Source: Acanthaster planci (Eukaryota; Echinodermata; Asteroidea; Valvatida; Acanthasteridae). From it: a stretch of DNA of 29,571 nt. A model generated the notes under the pieces. It did not search any database and had not been told where the DNA came from. It worked only from the letters and a program-made list of their open reading frames with translations. The DNA lies in NCBI RefSeq assembly GCF_001949145.1, contig NW_019091486.1, positions 788,242-817,812 of the forward strand, read 5' to 3'. Shown one piece after another: positions 20,401-28,089 of this stretch. A program made the position numbers and the translations under genes. Numbering within the stretch: position 1 is the stretch's first letter; each line of letters starts with the position of its first letter.

Positions 20401-20745
20401 TGAAGAATAAATAAGAGAGCATGAAGCAGAGTCACATTGCATTTCTTTTGTGAACCACTGTTCACGTGAGTACGATAAAGCACACGCAAGATCAGTTAAC
20501 GTTTGCGAAAATTACCTGGTTGTATTCATCAAAGCACTGCTTACTTCAACCAGTAAACCACCGCTCTGGGACTTGTGTCCAGCGTTGATTATTTTCTGTA
20601 CCTTCATGGTAAACGAAGCGACTTCTTTCCTGCTTGTAATTTTGTTGTCATCGTTTCGTTTCACCTTCCAGATTCTGTTGTCTGCCGTTTCGAAAGATTC
20701 TGTTTTTAGAAAAGAGGCCCATGTATCATGAAATGTGTCATGCAT
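5334..20745 (-). CDS. P-loop NTPase with C-terminal PHD finger (19-exon gene model)
   Basis: Exons, 5' to 3' on the minus strand: 20745-20516, 16998-16829, 16200-15899, 15435-15346, 14491-14218, 13230-12957, 12562-12365, 11476-11176, 9930-9898, 9722-9681, 9276-9148, 8872-8797, 8332-8263, 7957-7924, 7883-7782, 7391-7293, 7233-7124, 6374-6315, 5456-5334. Splice phases agree at every junction, given one base added (or two removed) in the T run of exon 2; all donors are GT except one GC. The product is about 905 aa. Walker A spans about 259-267, Walker B about 301-307, a sensor-like Asn lies near 344, a basic patch is in exon 17, and a PHD finger occupies about 846-905. The core resembles SF3-helicase/DUF927-like ATPases of unknown function that I associate with invertebrate genomes. 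A nuclear, chromatin-linked ATPase is an inference from the PHD finger and basic patch. Exons 3-8, 18 and 19 are the most secure; exons 1, 9-11 and the 14/15 and 16/17 junctions are less so. Confidence 0.72.
6315..6374 (-). CDS. Exon 18: PHD finger, first Cys pair
   Basis: The acceptor is preceded by a long pyrimidine tract (TTTCTTTGTTCTTTGTTTCAAG|GGT); the donor is ACAAG|GTATTG; phase 0 at both ends. It encodes GFCRTCLRTAPQRTKSRQNK. C-x2-C followed by about 20 residues to the next Cys pair in exon 19 is the spacing expected for the first zinc ligands of a PHD finger. Confidence 0.75.
6713..6754. repeat. Perfect 14-bp inverted repeat
   Basis: AAAGTTGCATTTAA at 6713-6726 is the exact reverse complement of TTAAATGCAACTTT at 6741-6754, with a 14-nt AT-only loop. 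It lies in the intron between exons 17 and 18. Confidence 0.9.
7124..7233 (-). CDS. Exon 17: basic patch and Thr-rich linker before PHD
   Basis: Starts after ATATTTACAG|AC and reads RASRKRKYAETTTTQADG, then STLTLNTAESQRTTGDE, ending at GATGAG|GTAGGG in phase 0. RKRK is a candidate monopartite nuclear localisation signal. Phase 0 joins exon 18 directly, putting the linker immediately before the first PHD cysteines. Confidence 0.62.
7293..7391 (-). CDS. Exon 16: Cys/His module, second part
   Basis: Phase 1 on both sides: acceptor TTTTCAAATGAG|AA, donor TCTG|GTATGA. It encodes WGHNIKLYKRCGQVEGHSFR then LRSHPLLIRNAS. The frame remains open past the donor (GMKEHFKKITQDDAVPSYLQ) to a stop at 7165. 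The intron to exon 17 would be 59 nt, so either it is unusually short or the two exons are one with a small indel. Confidence 0.58.
7617..7646 (-). terminator. Two AATAAA signals within the 3' introns
   Basis: Minus-strand AATAAA occurs at 7641-7646 and 7617-7622, just after the in-frame TGA (7699-7701) reached if exon 15 is not spliced. They could serve a shorter transcript lacking exon 16 onward and so lacking the PHD finger. They may equally be chance AT-rich hexamers. Confidence 0.3.
7782..7883 (-). CDS. Exon 15: Cys-rich module, first part
   Basis: Encodes DGMTCSAYNGTNHLILKT then TKGISCQCLFHNFDKA. Donor GCAG|GTAGGG is good; acceptor ATACATGTAG|AT is weak. The CQC pair followed by H, together with the Cys/His of exon 16, suggests a compact zinc-binding unit before the PHD finger. 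Reading past the donor gives another Cys-rich tail ending at TGA 7699, with AATAAA at 7641-7646, so an alternative 3' end here is possible. Confidence 0.62.
7924..7957 (-). CDS. Exon 14: 34-nt basic/acidic microexon
   Basis: Acceptor AATCTTCTAAG|GTT, donor AAAG|GTGAGA, phase 0 to 1, encoding VNEAEVARNKK. The apparent intron to exon 15 is only 40 nt, and the upstream frame stays open through it (GENQIHCMISNTCRWNDLLC), so exons 14 and 15 may be one exon with a one-base frame disturbance near 7860-7875. Confidence 0.5.
7995..8041. repeat. Perfect 12-bp inverted repeat
   Basis: CATTATGCAAGG (7995-8006) pairs exactly with CCTTGCATAATG (8030-8041) across a 23-nt loop; with a one-base bulge, pairing extends into the flanking AAAC and GTTT. 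It lies in the intron between exons 13 and 14. Confidence 0.9.
8263..8332 (-). CDS. Exon 13: Ser/Thr-rich linker
   Basis: Acceptor TCTTTCCATTCAG|C is strong, donor GCG|GTAAGT is consensus, phase 2 in and 0 out. It encodes TNSTFEEPSSASTSIAHNSQ then RDA. The Ser/Thr-rich composition fits a flexible linker that could be phosphorylated. Confidence 0.68.
8653..8717. repeat. 15-bp inverted repeat with nested GC-rich hairpin
   Basis: ATTAGCTTGGGCACA (8653-8667) pair exactly with TGTGCCCAAGCTAAT (8703-8717). The loop contains a second stem, GAAGGG against CCCTTC around GCCCC. In the intron between exons 12 and 13; the open frame crossing it is a by-product. Confidence 0.9.
8797..8872 (-). CDS. Exon 12: linker
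   Basis: Acceptor CATGTAACAG|AA, consensus donor GCAAG|GTAAGT, phase 1 in and 2 out. It encodes PAGPVTLESAHRKLFVDETQ then SSTA. Low-complexity linker character; no domain recognised. Confidence 0.65.
9148..9276 (-). CDS. Exon 11: acidic linker, GC donor
   Basis: Encodes an acidic stretch, EERSERGEENNAEDVMETDV, followed by SDPVEKNSTELNETKEH. Acceptor ATACACAG|AA is weak in pyrimidines. The donor reads AGAG|GCAAGT, the standard GC-AG form, in phase 1. The linker separates the ATPase part from the Zn-binding C-terminus. If the GC donor is wrong, the frame runs on to a stop at 9008. Confidence 0.5.
9352..9384 (+). repeat. (TTTTG)n microsatellite
   Basis: About five to six copies of TTTTG within the intron between exons 10 and 11. 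Confidence 0.9.
9681..9722 (-). CDS. Exon 10: 42-nt microexon
   Basis: Acceptor TTTCTATCGCAG|TT, donor GCTG|GTAAAA, phase 1 to 1, encoding HVIGMQEDIQRNA. The frame stays open past the donor to 9550, so longer forms are possible (for example a donor after KVFQ at a CAG|GTACAA site). This shortest form keeps the phase needed by the next exons. Confidence 0.5.
9898..9930 (-). CDS. Exon 9: 33-nt microexon
   Basis: Flanked by a good acceptor (TTTTTTTCCTAG|TA) and a consensus donor (CAAG|GTAAGT). It carries phase 1 on both sides, so it adds or removes eleven residues (FQIQTGTGAQ plus the split codon) without shifting frame. It could be constitutive or a cassette. Confidence 0.6.
11176..11476 (-). 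CDS. Exon 8: conserved-looking domain after the ATPase core
   Basis: Open for 301 nt, acceptor TAATGTAG|TTG, donor TCAG|GTGAGG, phase 0 in and 1 out. The peptide includes VDVGGTIGLAFHLVTLLNIL, then SKDICRQAISADPMMSG, then WMPYSRFSQTQLREIESG. If the donor is not used, the frame ends six codons later at TAA (11153), a possible alternative short C-terminus lacking the PHD finger. Confidence 0.78.
11719..11742. repeat. GTACAT palindromic microsatellite
   Basis: Alternating CATGTACATGTATGTACATG, self-complementary, within the intron between exons 7 and 8. Confidence 0.7.
12365..12562 (-). CDS. Exon 7: helical region after the ATPase core
   Basis: A 198-nt exon in phase 0 at both ends (TTTTTTCTGAAG|CTT, GGTGAG|GTAATG). 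It contains KANIEKLGPEQAETFLQT, then EQFQVGNAMLNGLPSPTK, then IADMAKLIIEAVQV. No motif recognised; the composition suggests a small alpha-helical domain. Confidence 0.78.
12957..13230 (-). CDS. Exon 6: post-sensor Arg segment and helical region
   Basis: Acceptor TTCCTTCAG|C, donor TTG|GTAAGT; phase 2 in, 0 out. It begins EMTRAVIIPFLKTERRR, which with the preceding SER gives a serine/arginine turn before a VIIPF strand. That is the position where related ATPases carry a sensor-2 or arginine-finger residue. The rest is charged and helical (QFQAESRRHELEDVAVHC, then KKEKSHILQKCRVFVARI). Confidence 0.82.
14218..14491 (-). CDS. Exon 5: P-loop KTT, Walker B and sensor motif
   Basis: Starts at TTTAACAG|GC, completing Gly and giving GKTTSCRMASRMTGAKN, so the intact motif is GDINTGKTT. 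Farther on, YTRERFLPKA is followed by IPVILDDAEP, a hydrophobic strand ending in two acids (Walker B), then FNGG, then CCPIISANWF, where the Asn fits the polar sensor-1 position of AAA/SF3-type ATPases. It exits at GAGCG|GTGAGT in phase 2. All residues expected for nucleotide binding and hydrolysis are present, so an active ATPase is likely. Confidence 0.85.
14945..15062 (-). other. Unplaced exon-like open segment in intron 4
   Basis: After AACCCAG the minus strand reads KSLTLMKDQDYCVDVERLLV then GIARITANMGSMEGGG. It lies between exons 4 and 5 but enters in phase 0, while those exons need phase 1; inserting it would give an early stop. It interrupts no motif, because exons 4 and 5 join directly into GDINTGKTT. 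Confidence 0.4.
15346..15435 (-). CDS. Exon 4: P-loop first half (GDINTG)
   Basis: A 90-nt exon, phase 1 in and out, between TTACAG|CC and ACAG|GTTGGT. It encodes CLSLHYETVLELFKCCPIPI followed by IIGDINTG. The hydrophobic strand running straight into G-x4-G is the classic lead-in to Walker A. The Gly codon is split by the intron and completed by exon 5, which supplies KTT. Splitting the P-loop across an intron makes this motif invisible in single-frame translation. Confidence 0.85.
15899..16200 (-). CDS. Exon 3: start of the NTPase homology region
   Basis: Open across 302 nt, entering in phase 2 after AATACAG|G and leaving in phase 1 at GTTG|GTTAGT. The peptide includes VWVLSPSLQLDSNGVE, then an acidic and aromatic stretch (EDQTFYWVDKLLP), then VLRDVFQALSDTLHENAIAG. 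This region precedes the P-loop and probably forms the helical lead-in to the ATPase core. Other frames on both strands are open over parts of it but do not join neighbouring exons in phase. Confidence 0.8.
16829..16998 (-). CDS. Exon 2: N-terminal region, frame broken in an 11-nt T run
   Basis: The acceptor is preceded by a long pyrimidine tract (TTTTTTTTCCCTCTGCC then ATAAAG|G) and the donor is ATAG|GTGAGT, so both exon ends are strong. From the 5' end the frame reads SNLDKFTTELSQSFG then TRRELKDFF. From the 3' end, the only frame that joins exon 3 in phase reads LREVERFYR. The two frames meet in the minus-strand T run (plus-strand A run 16853-16863). Nine or twelve Ts would restore one frame; eleven do not. 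A weak phase-2 donor just after the run (GTGAG|GTGGAG) would avoid a frameshift but drops the REVERFYR segment. The exon sits just upstream of the NTPase core. Confidence 0.6.
17385..17900. other. G/C-run-rich island in intron 1, possible transposon remnant
   Basis: This block has many runs of C or G (CCCCCCC, GGGGGGCC, GGGGTACCCC) and raised G+C against its AT-rich flanks. Open frames on both strands here follow from that composition. It may be a repeat or LTR remnant, but I see no terminal repeats or element protein. Confidence 0.35.
17533..17552 (+). repeat. (ACC)n microsatellite
   Basis: About six copies of ACC. Confidence 0.9.
18020..18700. other. Intron 1 sequence, no gene seen
   Basis: No credible coding frame; the 18127-18366 plus frame is not gene-like. 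Confidence 0.45.
18780..19010 (+). repeat. Tandem duplication of about 115 bp
   Basis: Unit 1 (18780-18892) and unit 2 (18893-19010) are head-to-tail and alike along their length, sharing AGGATCCTTGA, AAATGATTATAGGAAATC, ATGCCTGAAGATCTG and TTGAATAAGGTT. It lies in intron 1. Confidence 0.9.
19146..19253 (+). repeat. Inverted duplication, copy 1
   Basis: This block recurs in inverted orientation at 19990-20097. Shared stretches are CTTGAAGCTAGTGAT, CTGACTGGGTAGGG, GTTGACGACACACT and AAACATG, ending at an ATG with AATCAAGGA. Weaker likeness extends on both sides (CTGAATAT upstream, TATCACG downstream). Confidence 0.85.
19990..20097 (-). repeat. Inverted duplication, copy 2
   Basis: Reverse-complement partner of 19146-19253. 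On the minus strand it ends in AAACATGGAGCAAGGA, where the ATG (20001-19999) opens a 72-codon frame of no recognised family. The two copies point toward each other about 740 bp apart. Confidence 0.85.
20516..20745 (-). CDS. Exon 1: N-terminal region of the NTPase-PHD protein
   Basis: The open frame starts at ATG (MHDTFHDTW) and ends at donor CCAG|GTAATT in phase 2, which matches the phase-2 acceptor of exon 2. A second in-frame ATG at 20799 and an acceptor at about 20783 (CTTGTAG) leave the true start open. The peptide contains IWKVKR and SGGLLVEV; joined to exon 2 it reads GGLLVEVSSALMNTTRTCFI across the splice, a smooth join. An alternative is an internal acceptor near 20702 (CTAAAAACAG). 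The intron to exon 2 is long (3.5 kb), so this linkage rests on phase and sequence sense only. Confidence 0.55.
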
Positions 20746-20799
20746 GAACACACCTAACTTATTCACAAGAAGTATGTGGTTCCCTACAAGTTGAAACAT

Positions 20800-21832
20800 A
20801 TTTTTGGTTCAGCCACATCGTACGACTCTGCATAATCATGGAGGTTCCTCTTCCTCCAAGCATGCTCCAAGCTAGTCCCCTTTGAAAAAATGAACGTCTA
20901 CGCACTTCTCAATTTTGTGATACGAGGTCAGTAAGTAGTTGGCCAAATTTTTATTCCAAACTGTGGAAGGAAAATTTTACGGAAAGTATTTAACAAACAT
21001 AAAAAAGTTAAACTCTGTGGGGCTCAACGAACAGCATGTCTTCCTGTTAAACTCAGAGAAAGTGAAAACTCTGTTACTCTTTTTAGCTGAAACACTTCCT
21101 CGGAGTTTTATTAATTTATTTATTTGCAATCTGTACACTGACATGCAAGGACGTTGGTCCTCATTTTGGGAAATTGGTCACTGGTAAAAATGTTATGTAC
21201 CACTCAGATCAATTTACATGCTATCATCAGATTAATATTAATTTGGAATGAGTTTAACCTTATACATGAAACACAGCACCGAATACTCATTTTCTTCCTC
21301 GGCGTTCTCATCAAGCAATGGGAAGAATGTGCAAGTTCTAATGTATGCTCAAAACTGCACCTTTCAAAAACCCATAGATGTTCATGTACAAGTGTTCAAC
21401 GTTTTAACAAGAGATTAATGATCGCCGAATTGGTATGCAGCCTAACTTCTGCTTGTTTGGTCGAAACCATTTTTTAACGACTCCGTTTTTGTTACAAAAA
21501 AAATCATAAGGGCAAATAACCAAAGTGGCAAAATAGCGCAACAACAGTTTTATCTATGAAACATTACTGTTACACAAACATTCCTGTAAACAAAAGACAG
21601 GAAGTATTTTCGACAATTAATGCATGACACACTCGTTTCAATCCACATGTCTTACAGGTATTTTTCTGAAAGGCACTTATTCTAATCAAGATTGTATGTA
21701 CACCAACGCCATGGTCAGATAACATATCAAACGAGACAAACCGTGCAGACATTAGACGGTGACGTATAGAGTTTAGATGTAACGATTTTCTTTTTTAATT
21801 TGCCAAAAAACCATGATTATACTGTTACTTAC
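20800..21832. other. Presumed first intron or 5' flank, no gene seen
   Basis: AT-rich with several open plus-strand frames (20939-21187, 21154-21477) lacking recognisable motifs. Lies between the candidate 5' exon and exon 1. Confidence 0.45.
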
Positions 21833-21960
21833 CACGGCGTGACACCGTGGATAAGCTGGAGAACGCTTGATGTAGAACTTAGAGCAAAACAGCAAGGGAG
21901 ATGTATGTCCGGTGAGAACGAATGGGCAGGCGTCCAGTAACGAAACTTTGAAGCTTGGGC
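21833..21960 (-). other. Candidate 5' untranslated exon
   Basis: A consensus donor, GCCGTG|GTAAGT, lies at 21833/21832 on the minus strand. The sequence before it has no ATG in the frames that stay open, so it would be untranslated. It lies 1.1 kb upstream of exon 1 and is richer in CpG than its surroundings. The upstream border is not determined. Linkage to the NTPase-PHD gene is inferred from order and strand only. Confidence 0.35.
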
Positions 21961-22080
21961 CTCACGGGGGGCCAAAGTCACACAACCACGTGTTGTTTAC
22001 GCCGCATGTCGCCGTCAGTGGAACTTAATGCTTTAATTTCCCCTTTCTGTCAGGGGAGTGTCGACAAATACGCCACTGGT
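21890..22080 (-). promoter_or_regulatory. Possible promoter region, CpG-containing
   Basis: This stretch has locally raised G+C and several CpG dinucleotides (around CACGTG, GCCGCATGTCGCCG and CCGGTGAG) inside AT-rich DNA, directly upstream of the candidate 5' exon. A CACGTG E-box-like site lies near 21988. No TATA box is convincing. The assignment is positional. Confidence 0.25.
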
Positions 22081-22295
22081 TAGATGGGTTGCATATAAAC
22101 AATGAATTGGGCGCTAGACGCGACGGCAGTTGAATGGTGGGAAAAGAGAGGCAAACCTCGGCCTTGTTCACAAGTCTGCAATTGTGTTTGCCATCTAATG
22201 TAATTTACGATCTTAACAAGCATCACATAAACAATGGCAAGGTCTAACAAAAATGCAAACAGATTCAAGTGATGTAAAACAAACAAGGCCGCAAA

Positions 22296-22349
22296 AGAGA
22301 AAAAGTCTCATTCAAATTCGCTGGACATATGGTATTTCAGGGAAGGGTG
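22296..22349 (+). repeat. 54-bp dispersed repeat, copy 1
   Basis: AGAGAAAAAGTC, ATTCGCTGGACAT, then GGTATTTCAGGGAAGGGTG; a near-identical copy lies at 23064-23118 in direct orientation. Confidence 0.85.
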
Positions 22350-23063
22350 TTCTTAAGGGAGCCAACAAAGGGAGAAGAGATGGGGCAAAAAACGGGTAGG
22401 GAAAAGTAACAAGAAGTTAACGAGTTTTGTATGCAATGAGCTACCTCAGGCTAAGCCCTGTCAAACTCCGTTCACACCTTGATGACTATGGCAGCGTGTG
22501 TCTACATATGAAAATACGTAGACGTGTATGTCGGAAAAGTTATGAGTTTTGCACAAGTTAAAAGCACGCTTATACTGAAGATACTAAAGATCAAGGAGCA
22601 CGCTTGCTGGATATACTTCGACGAGTATCGTGAAAAATTTTCGATGTATTGTTGAACTTGTTAGTACCATTGTTATAAAAGTGGCATCAAGAAGAGTAAC
22701 ACCACACATACTGTACTCAATAATTAAAAACAGGACAACACAGTGCCTGCAGTAAATGTGTGCATGTAATCATGTAAGCAAAGGAACAAATTGAGGTAGA
22801 TGACAGTAGTCCATAGGCTTCCTCTTCCAATACCAGGCATCACGTATCATTATATGTTTATAATTACATAATTTGAATGACAAAACTAATAATCCAGTAA
22901 TATAAAAAAAATAGAACGGTAAATAGTATAATGAAACATAAATCGGACTGTGATAAGAACAACGGGAAGGAACACCATACGTAATGAAATGACTAACCAC
23001 CTGCAAAAACCAGAAATGGTGGTATTTGCAAAAAAAAATGAATGGACAAATACATACGTGTCC

Positions 23064-23118
23064 AGAGAAAAAGTCGCATTTAATATTCGCTGGACATGTG
23101 GGATTTCAGGGAAGGGTG
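23064..23118 (+). repeat. 54-bp dispersed repeat, copy 2
   Basis: Direct-orientation partner of 22296-22349, differing at a handful of bases. Probably a fragment of a dispersed element. Confidence 0.85.
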
Positions 23119-23399
23119 AATGGACTGATCAACCACCACAGTACTAAATTATCAATGTACATGCAGTTTGTCCTAAGAAAGAGCAACGACATTCACTGTT
23201 GAAAAGTGCATCATTTGCGTGGGAGCTCTGAGGTGATTTAACTTTGCTATTCAGTTAGGCCCTCCATGGTTAGGCTGAACAATTGCTCTGTGACATTATC
23301 ATAATGCCCTGTAAAGAATGATAGTATGAGTATTCCCCCCAAACTTTGACGGTTATAATCATATGGTACCCAAGTAGGTTATGAAGTACCCAGAGTACG

Positions 23400-23692
23400 T
23401 CGTAAAACTGTAGGCCTACTTCGGTTATTTTGTTGTAAATGGCGCATTACTGCGACTCTGCCAGCTAATTCCCCCAATAACTGTACGTTCAATTCAGAAA
23501 GTTCATCAATCAGCATAAAACCACGAAGGCCAGTTTTAGAAGCTGGTGCAAACCTGTGCGAGCGAGTACGGCCTAGAAACCAAATGCACATTGCCTGGGC
23601 CAAGCCAGGACTTCAAACCGCGCCGAGGTTATTATTGATGCAACGATGCAACGATAGAAAAGACGCTAACCCAGTACGCCATGATCAGGGGC
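23400..23692 (-). mobile_element. tRNA-derived SINE (head at 23605-23692)
   Basis: On the minus strand the head reads ATGGCGTACTGGGTTAGCG, a match to a pol III A box (TGGCGTACTGG), and about 60 nt on, GGTTTGAAGTCC, a match to a B box. The spacing fits a tRNA gene, but the intervening sequence does not fold as a functional tRNA. A unique body follows toward 23400. The 3' border and tail are not certain. Confidence 0.6.
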
Positions 23693-26600
23693 TATCACAG
23701 CTTCAATAGTAAAAAAAATACATGTTTATCACGGTGCGAAGCACAGAGATCGTGGAGACTGTTTCTTAAACTAAGGCTATAGCTAACTGTATACCTTTTT
23801 TAGGCTAGGAAAGATTGATTGTGGCCACAATGTCATGGTATCACATGATTCCTTTAAAAAAAATCAATTAGTTTCATCACATAAAGAGTTAGGGGATTGT
23901 CACCCAACAGCAACGGGGGGGGGTATACATCACATCGCATTAGAATTTTCGACCACGACCGCAGTAGGTTCAGTTTATATAGTCTTGACATAAACATAAC
24001 TTGACGTGTCATCTGTAATTTGCAAAAGAGTTTCGGTTACTCATTCACAATCAAAAGACAAGGCCTTGTTGCACCTTTATCTCCGTGGTGTTGATGGGTT
24101 GTCTGTTTCCTTGCTTTTTCGTCTGAGCAAATAGACTGATTTTACATCGATCATTTAAACGGGTGAGAGTAAATTTGGCCATATGTCCGCAATCATAACA
24201 ACCGCAAAAGCGCATAAGCAAACAAGAATATGCACCTACACGTTTGTGAGAAGTCACGTTTAAACATAAAGGAACTTCGACATGATTTTGGAAGATATTG
24301 TAAAATGTTATATACAAGGTCATTATTTTCAAGGGGTGCCATTAACGTAATAAAAACAAACGTAGTATTTTGCTCTTTCACTCGTACAACAATATGTATA
24401 TTTCAATCATTGATATCAAACCACGTTGTTCATTCTTTTAAATATTACAGAATATACTCATGGTCCAAGTCAATTATGAATGATGGCAATTGGCATAGGA
24501 CAGGAAGCGCTTTTACTGGGATTTCAGCACGCTTGCAAAAATCTTGTGCCTCCGATGTACATCTCATATCCCTTCTGTATCTTCGTCTTTGCATATCGAT
24601 GTTCATTGCACAGTGACAAAAAGGCGATGTGTGTTTTTTTCCCAAGAGTTTCGAATAGGCCCGGGCATATTTTGAAAAGGCTGTTATTACGTGAGAAGTC
24701 ATGACATTTGCGGCTTGTGAAGATATCCATCATTCAAGCCACAGCAAAATCAAAAATGCATCCTTTAATCCAGTCCCAGTTGTCATTGGGAAACGTTCGA
24801 AAGTGTGTAAAACCTTGGATTTCATGTTTCCTCGTCAATGGTCATGCAATTAAGGTTTACCGGCAATTTTGAGTTGCAATTGCAAGTCAAGGGTGTAACG
24901 CTTCAAACAATTCAAATGTACTGGCTTCGTCTCAAAAGAAGTCTTAGAGTAAGTTATGGAGAACTGAAACATCAACAAATTAGGGGGAGAAGAAAAATTA
25001 GATAGTACAATAGGAGGCGTAAAAATAGTTTTAAAGAATAAATCCTTCTAACGTCTGTCTCACCCCACCCCAGATAATAGTCTTAATTTATAACGTCCTT
25101 ATCAGGACGAGAGAAAGGTTCACCCTCGATGGAAATCGTAGTCTAAGAATTACGTTTCTTCCAGTCCAGGTGAGACTAATATAAATATAATATGTAAAAA
25201 GATTGGCAGGTTTAAACTCGTATCAGATTAAAATCTTAACAACTCATACAGCGCGAAAAAGGATTTCATTCATAGGCCTAAAATACCTAATATATAGTGG
25301 AAAGGTTCAGGCTGCTTGTAGTCGTTCGGTGAAGGATTCTTTAAAAAAGCTGATAATGAACGCAATGGGATATTCAAATGTGGTGCGTAGGTGAGATAGA
25401 TTGTCTAGTTTCATGTTGATTTCATGCAGCATCGAATTTCCATCAAGCTAAAGGAAACGAATTTTAATGGAAAACGGATAACAGTACATATAAACGTAAG
25501 CAATACAACGTGACCAGCGAGAGCTGTGAAACAAATCGTTAACGCTATCATCTTAAATGGCGCCCTCTTGCCAACTGGCAAAAATAGTTTGCACCAATTT
25601 CTTCAAAATACATGTACGTATATGTAGCCTAATGATGAATTCGCCCTTATATCAGATAACTTGATGATTGAAAACAGATTTGTCCCCTCTTACTGAAACC
25701 GCCTAAAGCTATGTGAACATCTAAGAAGACAGATGAATTAAGTACGACACTTAACAATGACCTAAAAAATTTACAGTCCACAAATACTACCTGAGCAAGG
25801 AGTCACATCAACTCAAACTCAAATGAAATTTTAAAAATCCTCACATTTTCTAAAACCTGACAGAAATATGTAGACATCTTCAAGGCCTAGAAATTGGTGC
25901 ATTGAATAAAATACTTCACATGGAAGTAACAAAGAGATAACGATCAAGAAGTGCAAACTGGAGACAGACAGAATTACGATAGCTCTAAAGAGCCACCCGG
26001 GAATTCATCACATGTAGAGAAATTTCACACCTGCAAAGCCAAATCGCAAAACCGGTGAAGCAGGTCATCGGCCTCCTTCAGCAAACTGATTATAATATGG
26101 CAAACTTTTTAAAACTAGGGCTGGAAAAAACGACTTGTACCGATCGAACTAGCAACATTAGTGCTATTCCCGGGCTCCTTATGATTGTAGAGGCGCCAAA
26201 AATTTTAAACCGACTTGTGTGGAGCGGGAATGGTCAATTCGTTAAACAAGGAGGCAAACCTCTCAGTTTTGTCATCAATACCTTAATTGACAAACATTTC
26301 TGAGGAAGATTTGAAAAGTACCAGTAGAAGGCAAAGTTTCGTATGGTTGGTTGGCAGCCCCCAGTATTGAGTGAATTACTTGTAGCACCATATAAACAAA
26401 AACCAAGGAATAGGCGACATGATCACAGATAAAAAGGATTTGGATTTGCGTTCAAGCGCTGGAGACAAATAAAATACTTTACAATTTCAACTTGAAATTT
26501 CAATTTTAATTGAAGAAAAAAACCACCGTCATTTTTTCGATAATCAACATGTTTGTAGGCGAACTTTGTGTCAAGCGAAACAAAACATTTCAGCGTTGAA

Positions 26601-28089
26601 GGCACATTGCGTCACCTGGACGGCTGTACGTTCGTTGTTATTCCTTGGATAAATTTAATTGAACCGTCATAACAGGGCGCCCGAATTCGTTTACTGTCAT
26701 ATAAAAGTAAATGCAATTTATCTGAATTCTGCCCACTCATTTTGCCAAAAGTTGATACACGCTTATTCTGATTCACCCCATTGCCCGTACNCATGTACAT
26801 TTACATGCACGTTCATTGAGCATCGTACACTGTACACTGACAGATGGGAAAATCTGGGCAAGCGTACAATCTCGTTCTCACGAAATATAATAAGCGGAAA
26901 AAAGACCTACACAAGGAGAAACAAACATGGTCAGAATGAAAGGTCGACAAAATTTTGCCTTTTCACCCATTTGATGAAGACTTTACCAAAATAGAGCGCG
27001 CAATTGAAATTAACCACAAGCGGAATTAATTATAGCAGTGTAGGTTTCCAAGAACTCAAGACGCGGCCTTTCATTCCAGACACATTATATTGTGCTCGAA
27101 CACCAGCTGTGCCGTCCGTAGGTGGGCTAAAAAATGTTTCGGCTAGTGTAAATGGTAATAAGAATTAATCCAGCATCGGTAACGTGAATACTGGGCAACA
27201 GTGAACCCTTAGGAAACCATTTAAAGAGAAAAATACTAAGAATAATAGGCGTATAGGGTCGGATATCCTAACTGACAAATGGTGAACAGTCCGCACAAAC
27301 TCATGAATATACACCTTTGTAATGAAAATTCTCTTCGTGTGGTCAAAATGACATACATGGAAAAAAAACTTGCCGCACAAAATGATGTAAATTTAAAAAT
27401 TTGTGCATTACCATTGAGTTCCCAATCGACAACATTAAACCAGGTAATCAATTCTTTAAAGCCTAAATGTATATCACTTCTTTACAAAGAAATATTAGGC
27501 AAGTTTGCGTCGGTGTTGGTAAATTGAACTTTTTATCAAAAGAGATATGAAATTTCTTACAGAAATTTTAGGGGAAAAAATTTAACAGGTCAGTCATCAC
27601 ACACCCCCATCTCTGTACAACGGCGTAGTTGTTTTGACTTCCGCTCTGCCTTTGGAGAATATGTTGGATTCCAATTTTGAAAATGGTAAAAGGTGTCCAA
27701 AGAATTTTATCCCTTCAATCGTCCACATTTGTAAATATAATTTTGCGTGCTTAAAGGACGTCAAAACCATGATAGACTTGCATTGATCTAAAGTGTACCT
27801 TCAGCTATTAACGCTGAAATAAATGTGTCATCAATGCCCTACACTTTCAATTGTTTTCAATATTGATAATAATGCCTAAAATCAATTCCAATGAAATACT
27901 TCAGGTCTAAAGAAAGTGTTATGTATGGTGGGAAATTGAGGGTAAAATTTCAACAGTTGGTTGGGACATTAAGAAAAAAATGAATGACTAATGAACAGAT
28001 ATTTGCAAAAACTGTTTTTATTCACTGTCAGACACAAGGCCAGTGGTAACAGAATATCACTGTGGTTAATTCTGTGGAAACAAATGAAG

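Larger units (their letters stand above)
22350..28080. other. No supported gene (apart from repeats listed)
   Basis: Many short frames overlap on both strands (for example 24445-24733 minus, 26055-26303 plus, 27279-27527 plus) but none shows splice-flanked structure or a motif I recognise. A short hairpin CGTCCT-tatc-AGGACG sits at 25094-25109. One ambiguous base at 26791. Confidence 0.45.

Noticed and set aside
21830-21856. Possible tRNA gene suggested by the CCACGG hairpin
   Set aside because: No second and third arms or box B at the right spacing.
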